Origin: Clostridia bacterium
Lineage (GTDB): Bacteria; Bacillota; Clostridia; Oscillospirales; CAG-272
NCBI GenBank assembly: GCA_017518025.1
Contig: JAFWWR010000361.1
Location: 1-16,800 of the forward strand
Direction: 5' to 3'
Length of the DNA stretch: 16,800 nt
The translations under genes and the position numbers were made by a program. How positions within the stretch are numbered: the first letter of the stretch is position 1; the number at the start of each line of letters is the position of its first letter. Under the pieces are notes generated by a model that saw nothing but the letters and a program-made list of their open reading frames with translations, was not told where the DNA came from and did not search any database. Positions 6,844 to 13,933 of this stretch are shown here, piece after piece.

Positions 6844-8382
6844 TTACTCCGATGCGCTTTCCGCCGCGGATATGCGCTTGTTCACGGCGTTGAGATACGC
6901 CTTGATGGACGCCTTTATGATATCCGTCGAGACGCCGCGCCCGGTGTAGAGTGCGCCGCCGGCGCGGATCTTGACCTTCGCCTCGCCGAGAGCGTCGGTG
7001 CCCTCGGTCACGGCGGTGATTCCGTAGGATACCAGCGCCACGCCGTCCGACTTCATAAACGGCTCTGCGATCTTGTTGATGGCGTTGAAGCTGGCGTCCA
7101 CCGGGCCGTCGCCCGGGGCGGCCTCCGTGATCTCCCCGTCCGCGGAGGATAGGGTAATGAGCGCCATGGCCTTGATCTTGTTGCCGGACTGGATCTGGAA
7201 CGACCCGATCCGGAATTTGCCCTCCAGCCCGTCCAGATACTCGCTGATGATGGCGCGGACGTCCTCGTCGGTCATGGTCTCTTTTTTATCCGCGATCTCT
7301 TTGAATCGCTGGAACGCGGCCTTTATCGCCTCGTCGTTCAGCGCGTACCCCAGAAGGGCGGCGCGCTCCGCGAAGGCGTGTCTGCCGGAAAGCTTGCCCA
7401 GCGTGATGGTGCTCTCGTTGAGTCCCACGTCCCGTGGGTCTATTATCTCGTAGGTCTCCCGGTCACGGATGATGCCGTGCTGGTGGATGCCGCTCTCGTG
7501 GGTGAACGCGTTGGCGCCCACCACGGCTTTGTTGGGGGACGGATGGATCCCCGTTATATCGGATATCATGCGGCTCGTCGGTATGATCTCTTTCGTATTC
7601 AGCCCGTGAGTCAGCCCGAGTCCGGCTCCGCGCACCGACAGGATCATGGCTATCTCCTCCAGCGCGGCGTTCCCGGCGCGCTCGCCGATGCCGTTCACCG
7701 TACATTCCACCTGATCCGCTCCGGCCATGACCGCGGAGAGGGAATTGGACACGGCGAGCCCGAGATCGTCGTGACAGTGGGCGCTCATGGTGACGTCGCG
7801 GAGCTCCGGTACCGTATCCTTCAGATAACGGAACAGATCGGAGAATTCCTCCGGCGTGGTGTATCCCACCGTGTCGGGTATGTTTATTATTTTCGCGCCC
7901 GAGCGGACGGCGGCTCTCAGCACTTCGGCGAGAAAACCGCGGTCGGATCTTGTTGCGTCCTCGGCGGAGAACTGTACCTCCGCCCCCTTCGACGCGGCGT
8001 AGCTTACGGTTTTCCCGACGGCGGCGAGAGCTTCGTCTCTCGTCATGCCGAGCTTCTTTTCAAGGTGTATGTCGCTTGTGGCGATGAAAACGTGGATCCT
8101 CGGCCGGACGGCGCCGCGGAGGGCCTCAGCCGCCGCGTCCACGTCCGCCTCGCACGCCCGGGCAAGGGCGCACACGGTCGCGTTTTTTACGTTTGCAGAA
8201 ATTGTGGAAACGGCCTCGAAGTCTCCGGATGACGACGCGGGGAAGCCCGCCTCGATCACGTCCACGCCCAGCTTTTCAAGAGCGCGGGCGACGTCCGCCT
8301 TCTGTTTGACGCTGAGATGGACCCCGGGAGTCTGCTCCCCGTCCCGGAGCGTGGTGTCGAAGAATATGATCTTTCTTTCCAT
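6844..8382 (-). CDS. leuA: 2-isopropylmalate synthase
   Basis: LeuA condenses 2-oxoisovalerate with acetyl-CoA, the committed step of leucine synthesis. The 512 residues show FFDTTLRDGEQTPGVHLS (7-24), SAEDATRSD (139-147), PDTVGYTTP (169-177), HCHDDLGLAVSNS (202-214) and CTVNGIGERAGNAALEE (227-243), the classic LeuA form of the HMGL-like barrel. The tail (about 390-512, RIGSFQIQSGNKIKAMALI and STDIIKASIKAYLNAVNK) is the leucine-binding regulatory domain. The ATG at 8382 has AAAGGAAACGG upstream. It sits 22 nt after prmC and 21 nt before cimA, with no promoter, T-box or leader-peptide attenuator in the short gaps, so expression should come from the operon promoter and control may be mainly allosteric. 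No leuBCD genes are in the window. Confidence 0.95.
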   Translation of the reverse strand: MERKIIFFDTTLRDGEQTPGVHLSVKQKADVARALEKLGVDVIEAGFPASSSGDFEAVSTISANVKNATVCALARACEADVDAAAEALRGAVRPRIHVFIATSDIHLEKKLGMTRDEALAAVGKTVSYAASKGAEVQFSAEDATRSDRGFLAEVLRAAVRSGAKIINIPDTVGYTTPEEFSDLFRYLKDTVPELRDVTMSAHCHDDLGLAVSNSLSAVMAGADQVECTVNGIGERAGNAALEEIAMILSVRGAGLGLTHGLNTKEIIPTSRMISDITGIHPSPNKAVVGANAFTHESGIHQHGIIRDRETYEIIDPRDVGLNESTITLGKLSGRHAFAERAALLGYALNDEAIKAAFQRFKEIADKKETMTDEDVRAIISEYLDGLEGKFRIGSFQIQSGNKIKAMALITLSSADGEITEAAPGDGPVDASFNAINKIAEPFMKSDGVALVSYGITAVTEGTDALGEAKVKIRAGGALYTGRGVSTDIIKASIKAYLNAVNKRISAAESASE

Positions 8383-8404
8383 TTCGGTCCGTTTCCTTTC
8401 GGTT

Positions 8405-9223
8405 TTACTTTTTTGCCGCAGCGGTCACGCGCTCCCGTCCTTCGAGGTCGCGCAGGGTCCGGGGGACAAGCCCCGCTTCAAGGGCGATACGACGCACCGC
8501 TTCTCCCTGATCCGCGCCGTGCTCCACCGCTATGGAGCCGTTCTCCGTCAGGGCGGGCGAGCAGTTCTCAAAAACCGCTTTGATGAGGGAAAGTCCGTCG
8601 CCTCCGTCGGTCAGCGCGAAGCGCGGCTCGAAGGACAGCTCCGGTTCGAGTTTTTTAAATTCGTCCGCCGGGATATACGGCGGATTCGACGCGATCACGT
8701 CGAAAAGTCCCAAGTCGGCGGGGAGGGGCTCCGTCACGTCGTGGACGAACAGCTCCACCCGGTCCGCAACGCTGTTTTTTTCGCAGTTCAGTTTCGCCGC
8801 GTCAAGGGCGTCCCGGTATTTGTCGGCCGCCGAGACCCGCGCGTCCGGCCGCAGTACCGCCGCCGCAACGGCGACGCAGCCGCTTCCGGTGCACATATCG
8901 AGCATCCTGCCGCCGGCCGGAAGAAGATCGATCGCGACCCGGCACAGAAGCTCCGTGTCCTGCCTCGGGATGAGGCAGGCGGGTCCCACCTCGAAGGGAA
9001 GACCCATGAACTCCCACTCGCCGACGATGTACTGGAGCGGCTCGCGCCTCTCCCTCCGCGCCACCGCGAGCTGAAGCTCCGGCGAGATGAGATCCGCGTC
9101 CCGGTCCGCCATCAGCGAGGCGCGGGAACGTCCCGTGAAAAAGGAGGCGAGGATCAGCCCGTCAAAACCCGCGTCGGGAACGCCGGCGGCACGGAGACGG
9201 TCAGTTATCTCCCTCAGAGTCAT
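8405..9223 (-). CDS. prmC: release factor glutamine N5-methyltransferase
   Basis: PrmC (HemK) methylates the glutamine of the GGQ motif of peptide chain release factors using SAM. The 272-residue protein starts MTLREITDRLRAAGV, the usual helical substrate-binding domain, followed by EPLQYIVGEWEFMGLPF (61-77), IPRQDTE (85-91; the family more often has IPRPDTE), the SAM loop MLDMCTGSGC (107-116), and the catalytic NPPY (180-183). The ATG at 9223 is chosen because the family begins here; the frame extends 36 codons further only as an out-of-frame reading of yqhQ. The gene overlaps the end of yqhQ by 23 bp and no clear SD precedes it, suggesting translational coupling. prmC beside yqhQ is common in Firmicutes, often with prfA; here prfA is missing and leuA follows. 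Confidence 0.94.
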   Translation of the reverse strand: MTLREITDRLRAAGVPDAGFDGLILASFFTGRSRASLMADRDADLISPELQLAVARRERREPLQYIVGEWEFMGLPFEVGPACLIPRQDTELLCRVAIDLLPAGGRMLDMCTGSGCVAVAAAVLRPDARVSAADKYRDALDAAKLNCEKNSVADRVELFVHDVTEPLPADLGLFDVIASNPPYIPADEFKKLEPELSFEPRFALTDGGDGLSLIKAVFENCSPALTENGSIAVEHGADQGEAVRRIALEAGLVPRTLRDLEGRERVTAAAKK

Positions 9224-10280
9224 TTTCGGTATCTGCGGGCGCCGATAGATCCTCCGGGTCAAGGACCGGGGGCACGGCGTCTTCGTTTTCGGTATCGGTA
9301 TCGGTGTCGCCGTCCCGGTGAACCCCCTCAAGGGGGCCGAACTCGTCGGGTATGGCGCCCTTCAGGGCGGTGATGGCGATCTCAAGCTGGCTCTCGTCCG
9401 GGTTCTTCGTGGTGAGCCGCTGCATCCAGAGCCCCGGAGCCGACAGTATCTTCGTCAGCACGTTGTCGTGACGGCCTGCGTACATGATGAACTCGAACCC
9501 CAGCCCCACCGTGATAGGCAGGAGCAGAAACTTCACCGCGCTGCGGAGCCAGGTGTTGGTGAAGGGTATGAACGCCGATATGATTATCGACAGGATCAGC
9601 ATCACGAAGATGAAGCTTGTGCCGCACCGGGGATGGAATCTGGTGCAGGTGGCGGCGTTCTCCGGAGTGAGCTCCAGCCCCTTCTCATAGCACGCCACGG
9701 ATTTGTGCTCCGCGCCGTGGTACCGGAACGTCCTCTTTATGTCGGGCATAAGGCCCACGAGGAAGATGTAGAGCACGAAGATACCGATCTTCAGCACGCC
9801 TTCGATGAGCGCGCGGATCGGCTGGAACGTGCCGTCGCCCTTGCCGAGGCAAAGGCGCGTGACGAAGGTGGGCAGCAGGATGAACAGCCCCACGCTGAGC
9901 ACCACGCCGAGCACCGTGGCGACGGCCATGACGCCCTTCATCAGCTTGTCGCCGAACTTTTCGCTGACCCATTTGTCAAACTTCGATTCGAATTCCTCCG
10001 CCTCGATGCCGATCATCTCCGCGGACGCGGTGAGCATATCCATGCTCAGCTTCAGCATCTCCACGAAATTTATCACGCCCCGGATTATGGGGATATTGCA
10101 GAATTTGTGCTTCTTTCTCAGGGAGACGTACTCCCCGTCGCGGACGGCGATGCCGCCCTCGTCCTCGCGGACCGCGAGACACCATTTGTCGCCGGAGCGC
10201 ATCATCACGCCTTCCAGCACCGCCTGGCCGCCTACCTTTCCGAGCCGCGGACAAACGTTATTCTTTTCTTTTTTGCTCAT
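9201..10280 (-). CDS. yqhQ: DUF1385 membrane protein, YqhQ family
   Basis: The protein has 359 residues from the chosen ATG. Family hallmarks are GGQAVLEGVMMR (18-28), PIIRGVINF (64-72), RYHGAEHKSVACYEKG (186-201) and TRFHPRCGTSFIF (213-225). Four hydrophobic segments lie at about 117-140, 161-180, 221-240 and 248-268, so it is an integral membrane protein. The biochemical function of the family is not established. Residues about 315-359 form an acidic, low-complexity tail (DGDTDTDTENED) beyond the conserved domain, and its last codons overlap prmC. The frame could start at a TTG at 10304, but the ATG at 10280 leaves the usual short lead before GGQAVLEG and has AAAGG 12 nt upstream. It is the first gene of the - strand operon, with a leader of about 107 nt. 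Confidence 0.9.
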   Translation of the reverse strand: MSKKEKNNVCPRLGKVGGQAVLEGVMMRSGDKWCLAVREDEGGIAVRDGEYVSLRKKHKFCNIPIIRGVINFVEMLKLSMDMLTASAEMIGIEAEEFESKFDKWVSEKFGDKLMKGVMAVATVLGVVLSVGLFILLPTFVTRLCLGKGDGTFQPIRALIEGVLKIGIFVLYIFLVGLMPDIKRTFRYHGAEHKSVACYEKGLELTPENAATCTRFHPRCGTSFIFVMLILSIIISAFIPFTNTWLRSAVKFLLLPITVGLGFEFIMYAGRHDNVLTKILSAPGLWMQRLTTKNPDESQLEIAITALKGAIPDEFGPLEGVHRDGDTDTDTENEDAVPPVLDPEDLSAPADTENDSEGDN

Positions 10281-10393
10281 TTCAAAAACAAACCTTTCAT
10301 TCAATGCTTGAAATACGGGAGCGGAGCGGCCGCCGAGTCGCCCTGTGACCGCAGTCGCCGCCGTAAAACATAAACACTATCCCATTCTTATCT

Positions 10394-10422
10394 ATTCTAC
10401 CACAAACCCTCGCTTTTTGCAA
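10394..10422 (-). promoter_or_regulatory. sigma-A type promoter of the yqhQ-prmC-leuA-cimA-ddl operon
   Basis: On the - strand TTGCAA (10422-10417) and TAGAAT (10399-10394) are separated by exactly 17 bp, giving 4/6 and 5/6 matches to consensus. Transcription would start near 10387, about 107 nt before the yqhQ ATG. It is the only clear promoter upstream of the six - strand genes. Confidence 0.8.
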
Positions 10423-10504
10423 CGAAAAAGGGCCGAAAAACGCGGCGTCCGCGCCTCTTTTTTTCGCCGGGAGGCGCCTCTCCAACAATTTACACTCCAA
10501 AAGA

Positions 10505-10533
10505 TTGATATTATCGCGCCGATGTGGTAAAAT
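10505..10533 (+). promoter_or_regulatory. sigma-A type promoter of the small membrane protein / PBP / nth operon
   Basis: TTGATA (10505-10510) and TAAAAT (10528-10533) are separated by exactly 17 bp, matching consensus at 5/6 and 5/6. The predicted start near 10540 leaves a short leader before the AAAGGAG site at 10562-10568. Confidence 0.8.
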
Positions 10534-10577
10534 AACTGCGTGGAGTCCCTTCAGTCCGACAAAAGGAGAAACTGAAA

Positions 10578-10841
10578 ATGGATCTCGCAAAAATGAAAAA
10601 GAAAGCCGCCGCCCTTCTCGGAAAAGCGAGCCGGGGCGACTGGCTGATGGTCAGGAAAAACATCTCCGTCAGAGACGAGTACTACCGCAAGAGCGCGCCG
10701 GACAAGACCCTGTGGCACGATGATATGGAGGTCGAATTTTCCCTCTGTATCGCCCTCGTGATCGCCGTCGTCGCCGTGATCGGCGCCGCGGCGGCCGTGA
10801 AAGGTATGTTCTGCCGGATGGGACGGAGAAAGAAAAGATGA
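10578..10841 (+). CDS. small single-pass membrane protein of unknown function
   Basis: I do not recognise a named family. The 87-residue product has a basic N-terminal helix (MDLAKMKKKAAALLGKASRG), a conserved-looking middle with DWLMVRKNISVRDEYYRK and WHDDMEVEF, one hydrophobic segment at about 54-75, and a very basic end (GRRKKR). The basic C-terminus after the helix suggests an N-out/C-in or re-entrant arrangement, but topology is uncertain. The gene is credible because it has a good promoter at 10505-10533, a strong AAAGGAG site 9 nt before the ATG, and lies 59 bp upstream of the PBP gene in the same direction. A part in cell-wall assembly next to the PBP is guesswork from position alone. 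Confidence 0.75.
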   Translation: MDLAKMKKKAAALLGKASRGDWLMVRKNISVRDEYYRKSAPDKTLWHDDMEVEFSLCIALVIAVVAVIGAAAAVKGMFCRMGRRKKR

Positions 10842-10844
10842 CCC

Positions 10845-10862
10845 CGCGGGGGCTGCCCCGCG
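10845..10862 (+). other. GC stem-loop between the small membrane gene and the PBP gene
   Basis: CGCGGGG-GCTG-CCCCGCG forms a 7-bp all-GC stem with a 4-nt loop directly after the TGA. No T-run follows, so it is not a standard terminator; it may adjust mRNA stability or the ratio of the two genes. Confidence 0.5.
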
Positions 10863-10900
10863 ATACATAACGGAGAAAACCTGCGAAAGGAGGACGGGCC

Positions 10901-13012
10901 GTGGAGCGGAAGAAAAGCGGAATAGTGAGATACATATTGCTGGGCGCGCTGTTCGTGATCCCGGCGCTTATCTACGTTTTCATGCTCGTCAACCTTCAGG
11001 TTTCGGGTCAGGACTACTACACCATGGCGACCCCCATCAAATACCACCAGCGCACCGTGAAGGTCCAGGCGATGCGCGGTGAGATCTACGACCGCAACGG
11101 AAAGCCGCTGGTCACCAACGAATTCTCCCGTGATATACGGTTCGAGTATTCCACCTTCCCGGTGTCCTCCGACGGATGGAACGAGACCATCCTCACGACG
11201 ATCCGCACGGCGGAACGCCACGGCTTCGGCGAATCGGTGATCCAGCCCCAGTACGAGCCGTTTTCCGTCGAGGTCTCCGACGCGGGGGTGCTGAAATTCG
11301 ACTACGTCCCCGATTTTTCGGATTCCGTCAGATACGACAGATTCGTCGAACTCTCCGGGGCGATCGGCGTCAAGGACGGGTATACCGCGGACGAAGCGGC
11401 GCGGAAGTTCCTCGCCCGGTACAAGATCGTCGACGAGGACGGAGTGTATAAATACAGTCTCACCGACTCGGCGTTGCTGCTCAGATACCGCCTCGATATG
11501 GAGCTGTCCGATTTCTCCGCCGTCAGCCCTTATCCCATCGTGGAGGGAGTGGACGTGGAGCTTATCTCCGCCCTGAAGGAGAGTCAACTCTCCGGCGTGA
11601 CCACGTATCAGAATTTCAAGAGGATATACCACTACCCCGGGTACGCCTCCCACATCCTCGGCAGGACCGGCAAAATCCAGGCGGAGGATCTGGAATACTA
11701 CACCGAGGAGGGATATCCTCTCGACGCTGTGGTGGGTATCTCCGGGGCGGAGCTTGCCTTTGAAAAGTACCTCCACGGCACCGACGGGGAGATCCTCATC
11801 ACGGAGGACTCCTCCGGCAACGTGATCGATTCCGAGGTGACGAAGGAGCCCGTGGCGGGCAGCGACGTTTATCTCACCATCGACATCGGCATGCAGATGG
11901 CGGCGGAGGATGCCCTTGTGGACAACGTGGAGTGGATACGTAACGAATCCGCCGGGGAGGGCACCCACACCGGAGAGGACTGCAACTCCGGCGCCCTGTC
12001 GGCGATCTCCGCCAAAACGGGCGAGGTGCTGGCTCTGGCGTCCTGTCCCACGTACAGTCTCGCCACTTTTGACGACGATTTGCCGTATCTTCTGAAGGAC
12101 GAGCTTGCTCCCATGTACAACCGGGCGCTGGAAGGGACCTTCCAGCCCGGCTCCACGTTCAAGATCGGCGTGGCGATGGGCGCGCTGGACTCCGGCGTCA
12201 TCGACGAGAACACGCAGATCAAGGACGAGGGCGTATACGAGATCGACGGCTTCCAGTTCCGCTGCTGGATCTACCTCATGTATAAGGAGACCCACGGATG
12301 GGTCAACGTCACGGACGCGATCCAGGTGTCATGCAACTATTTCTTCTACGAGGTGGGCAGACGGCTCACCATCGAGAAGATCGACGATTATATGACCAGT
12401 TTCGGCCTCGGGCAGCCCACCGGGATCGAACTGAACGAGAAGACCGGCATCCTTGCAAGCCCCGAGTACGTAGAGGAGAACGGCCTCCGCTCCTGGGCGA
12501 TCGGAGACACGCTCCAGGCGTCCATCGGTCAGTCGTACAACCTTTTCACGCCCCTGCAGATGAGCGTGTACATCTCGTCCGTCGTCAACAACGGCACCCG
12601 CTACTCGGCGCACATTCTCTCCAAGGTATGCCCCTACGGCTCCACCGATCCGATCTATGAGCCCGGCACGACTGTCGCCGCCGAGCGGAAGATCAAGGAC
12701 GGCGTCCGCGAGATCGTCATGAACGCCATGAAAAACGTCATCGAGGACGGCTCGGTCTCCGAGATCTTCGAGGACTACCCCATCGTGATCGGCGGTAAGA
12801 CCGGCACGGCGCAGGTCTCCGTCACCAGGAGCGACAACGCGATCTTCACCGCCTTCGCGCCCTTCGACGATCCCGAGATCGTGGTGGCGTCGGTGCTGGA
12901 GCAGGGCAACACCGGCTCCAACGCCGGCAGGTGCGTCCGCGACGTTTTCGATTACTACTTCAATATCGACGAGAACGCTCCGAAGGAGCCGGACGACGGA
13001 GGCGACGAATGA
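10901..13012 (+). CDS. class B penicillin-binding protein (peptidoglycan D,D-transpeptidase)
   Basis: The 703-residue protein cross-links peptidoglycan outside the membrane. It begins with a short basic stretch and a membrane anchor at about 9-31, then the PBP dimerisation domain with MRGEIYDRNGKPLVTNE (about 58-74). The transpeptidase domain shows all three active-site motifs: STFK at 418-421 (FQPGSTFKIG), SCN at 477-479 and KTGT at 633-636 (GGKTGTAQVS). There are no C-terminal PASTA repeats and no glycosyltransferase domain, so it is a PBP2/FtsI-like class B enzyme; elongation versus division versus sporulation cannot be told, because no rodA, ftsW or mreC neighbour is present. The start is GTG at 10901, with AAAGGAGG 7 nt upstream. 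It overlaps nth by 4 nt. Confidence 0.93.
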   Translation: MERKKSGIVRYILLGALFVIPALIYVFMLVNLQVSGQDYYTMATPIKYHQRTVKVQAMRGEIYDRNGKPLVTNEFSRDIRFEYSTFPVSSDGWNETILTTIRTAERHGFGESVIQPQYEPFSVEVSDAGVLKFDYVPDFSDSVRYDRFVELSGAIGVKDGYTADEAARKFLARYKIVDEDGVYKYSLTDSALLLRYRLDMELSDFSAVSPYPIVEGVDVELISALKESQLSGVTTYQNFKRIYHYPGYASHILGRTGKIQAEDLEYYTEEGYPLDAVVGISGAELAFEKYLHGTDGEILITEDSSGNVIDSEVTKEPVAGSDVYLTIDIGMQMAAEDALVDNVEWIRNESAGEGTHTGEDCNSGALSAISAKTGEVLALASCPTYSLATFDDDLPYLLKDELAPMYNRALEGTFQPGSTFKIGVAMGALDSGVIDENTQIKDEGVYEIDGFQFRCWIYLMYKETHGWVNVTDAIQVSCNYFFYEVGRRLTIEKIDDYMTSFGLGQPTGIELNEKTGILASPEYVEENGLRSWAIGDTLQASIGQSYNLFTPLQMSVYISSVVNNGTRYSAHILSKVCPYGSTDPIYEPGTTVAAERKIKDGVREIVMNAMKNVIEDGSVSEIFEDYPIVIGGKTGTAQVSVTRSDNAIFTAFAPFDDPEIVVASVLEQGNTGSNAGRCVRDVFDYYFNIDENAPKEPDDGGDE

Positions 13013-13650
13013 CAGCGACCGACGTCAGGACGGAAAAGATAATCGCGGCGCTGACGGCGCTCTATCCCGACGCCGTCTGCTCTCTCGAGTACGCGGAGGA
13101 CCCCTGGCGGCTGCTGGTGGCGGCGCGTCTGTCCGCCCAGTGCACCGACGAGCGGGTGAACGTCGTAACGAAGGTGCTTTTTGAACGATTCCCCGACGCT
13201 GAGTCCGCCGCAAACGGCGACCTCGGCGAGATCGAGGAGATCGTCCGCCCCTGCGGCCTGTTCCGCATGAAGGCGAAAAACATCGCCGATATGTCGCGGA
13301 TCATCGTTGAAGAATACGGCGGGCGCGTTCCCGATACCATGGACGGGTTGCTCTCTCTCCCCGGCGTGGGCCGCAAGATCGCCAACCTGATCCTCGGCGA
13401 CGTGTTCGGCAAGGGCGGTATCGTGGCGGACACCCACTGCATCCGGATCTGCGGACGGCTGGGGTACTACCCCGAGGATAAAAAGGATCCGCTCCTCACG
13501 GAGAGGGTAATGGACGGAGTCGTCCCGAGGGAGGAACAGAGCGCCTTCTGCCACAGGATCGTCATGTTCGGCAGGGAATACTGCACGGCGCGGTCCCCCC
13601 GCTGCGGCGACTGTCCTCTTTCCGAATGGTGCTTACATAACAAACGGTAA
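13009..13650 (+). CDS. nth: endonuclease III (DNA glycosylase/AP lyase)
   Basis: Nth removes oxidised pyrimidines from DNA and cuts the abasic site. The 213 residues show the helix-hairpin-helix LPGVGRK (117-123) with the catalytic lysine 123, the catalytic aspartate in ADTH (D141), and the C-terminal [4Fe-4S] cluster cysteines 192, 199, 202 and 208 with the exact C-x6-C-x2-C-x5-C spacing. The start is the ATG at 13009 that overlaps the PBP stop as ATGA, with GGAGG 6 nt upstream; the longer frame from 12931 is only read-through inside the PBP gene. Translational coupling with the PBP gene is likely, though the two functions are unrelated. Transcription probably ends at the hairpin array that begins nine bases after the stop. 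Confidence 0.95.
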   Translation: MTATDVRTEKIIAALTALYPDAVCSLEYAEDPWRLLVAARLSAQCTDERVNVVTKVLFERFPDAESAANGDLGEIEEIVRPCGLFRMKAKNIADMSRIIVEEYGGRVPDTMDGLLSLPGVGRKIANLILGDVFGKGGIVADTHCIRICGRLGYYPEDKKDPLLTERVMDGVVPREEQSAFCHRIVMFGREYCTARSPRCGDCPLSEWCLHNKR

Positions 13651-13658
13651 AAGTATTC

Positions 13659-13765
13659 ATTCATGCGCCGCAGGCGCAATTCATGACGGTCCCGCCGTCA
13701 ATTCATGCACCGAAGGTGCAATTCATGCCGCCGGGGGCGGCAATTCATGCGCGGCTTTGCCGCGC
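13659..13765 (+). repeat. array of five tandem hairpins joined by a constant ATTCA linker
   Basis: Five units with periods of 20, 22, 20 and 22 nt begin with (A)ATTCATG. Hairpins lie at 13664-13678 (TGCGCC/GCA/GGCGCA), 13684-13700 (TGACGG/TCCCG/CCGTCA), 13706-13720 (TGCACC/GAA/GGTGCA), 13726-13742 (TGCCGCC/GGG/GGCGGCA) and 13749-13765 (GCGCGGC/TTT/GCCGCGC). In the first four the stem always starts TG and ends CA and the linker is always ATTCA, while the inner stem bases differ from unit to unit but remain perfectly complementary. Loops also differ. The fifth is followed by TTTTT. The stretch follows nth and is not coding. Role unknown: it could be a structured 3' UTR, a non-autonomous mobile or recombination element, or a palindrome array made by template switching. 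Confidence 0.88.
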
Positions 13766-13770
13766 TTTTT
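13749..13770 (+). terminator. intrinsic terminator of the PBP-nth operon
   Basis: The last hairpin of the array, GCGCGGC-TTT-GCCGCGC, is an all-GC 7-bp stem followed at once by TTTTT (13766-13770), a canonical rho-independent terminator about 100 nt after the nth stop. Confidence 0.85.
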
Positions 13771-13819
13771 CGTGCCGTTTACACCGGAATTTGTTGAAAT
13801 TATACCCGTGCTTTCAAGG

Positions 13820-13864
13820 AGCGCCGCATCCGCGTTATAATAACGGCGGTCGACGGCGCTTTTT
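13820..13864 (+). terminator. second terminator-like long hairpin
   Basis: AGCGCCG (13820-13826) pairs with CGGCGCT (13854-13860), enclosing a second stem CGTTAT-A-ATAACG (13833-13845) flanked by CCG/CGG; TTTTT (13860-13864) follows. It lies 50 nt after the nth terminator with no gene between, so it may be a back-up terminator or the end of a short untranslated RNA. The rest of the gap, 13865-13926, shows nothing I can name. Confidence 0.55.
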
Positions 13865-13933
13865 CGATCAGATTATTATCCCCCGTCCCGCGTCGATTCA
13901 ACAAGCGATTGAGACCCATTAAACTATTGACGG

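Larger units (their letters stand above)
10281..10577. other. divergent intergenic region
   Basis: This 297-bp stretch separates yqhQ (-) from the small membrane protein gene (+). It holds two near-consensus promoters facing outward (10394-10422 on -, 10505-10533 on +). Between them lie a short hairpin CGCGG-CGT-CCGCG at 10441-10453 followed by a run of seven T at 10458-10464, and the perfect 10-bp palindrome GAGGCGCCTC at 10471-10480, whose half-site GCGCCTC also occurs at 10451-10457. The frames crossing the region have no RBS or recognisable product. Confidence 0.6.

Noticed and set aside
8383..8404. Leucine attenuator or T-box before leuA
   Set aside because: The gap to prmC is only 22 nt, with no hairpins, leucine-codon run or T-box sequence. 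The operon leader at 10281-10387 also shows none.
10302..10304. TTG at 10304 as the yqhQ start
   Set aside because: It would add eight non-conserved residues, while the ATG at 10280 has AAAGG upstream and fits the family start. It cannot be fully excluded.
10297..10590. 97-codon - strand frame in the divergent intergenic region
   Set aside because: It runs across both promoters, has no RBS and resembles no known protein.
10682..12295. 537-codon - strand frame opposite the PBP gene
   Set aside because: It has no recognisable motif and no RBS; the PBP gene on the + strand has all three active-site motifs.
13659..13765. CRISPR array
   Set aside because: The constant part is only 7-8 nt, the period is 20-22 nt and the variable parts are palindromes, unlike repeats and spacers of about 25-40 nt. 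No cas gene is near.
13812..13841. Promoter with TATAAT at 13836-13841
   Set aside because: The hexamer lies inside a hairpin, and the only -35 at suitable spacing is TTTCAA (3/6). The promoter at 13934-13963 is far better.
13683..13922. 79-codon + strand frame through the hairpin array
   Set aside because: It is made of the repeat and terminator hairpins and has no RBS.
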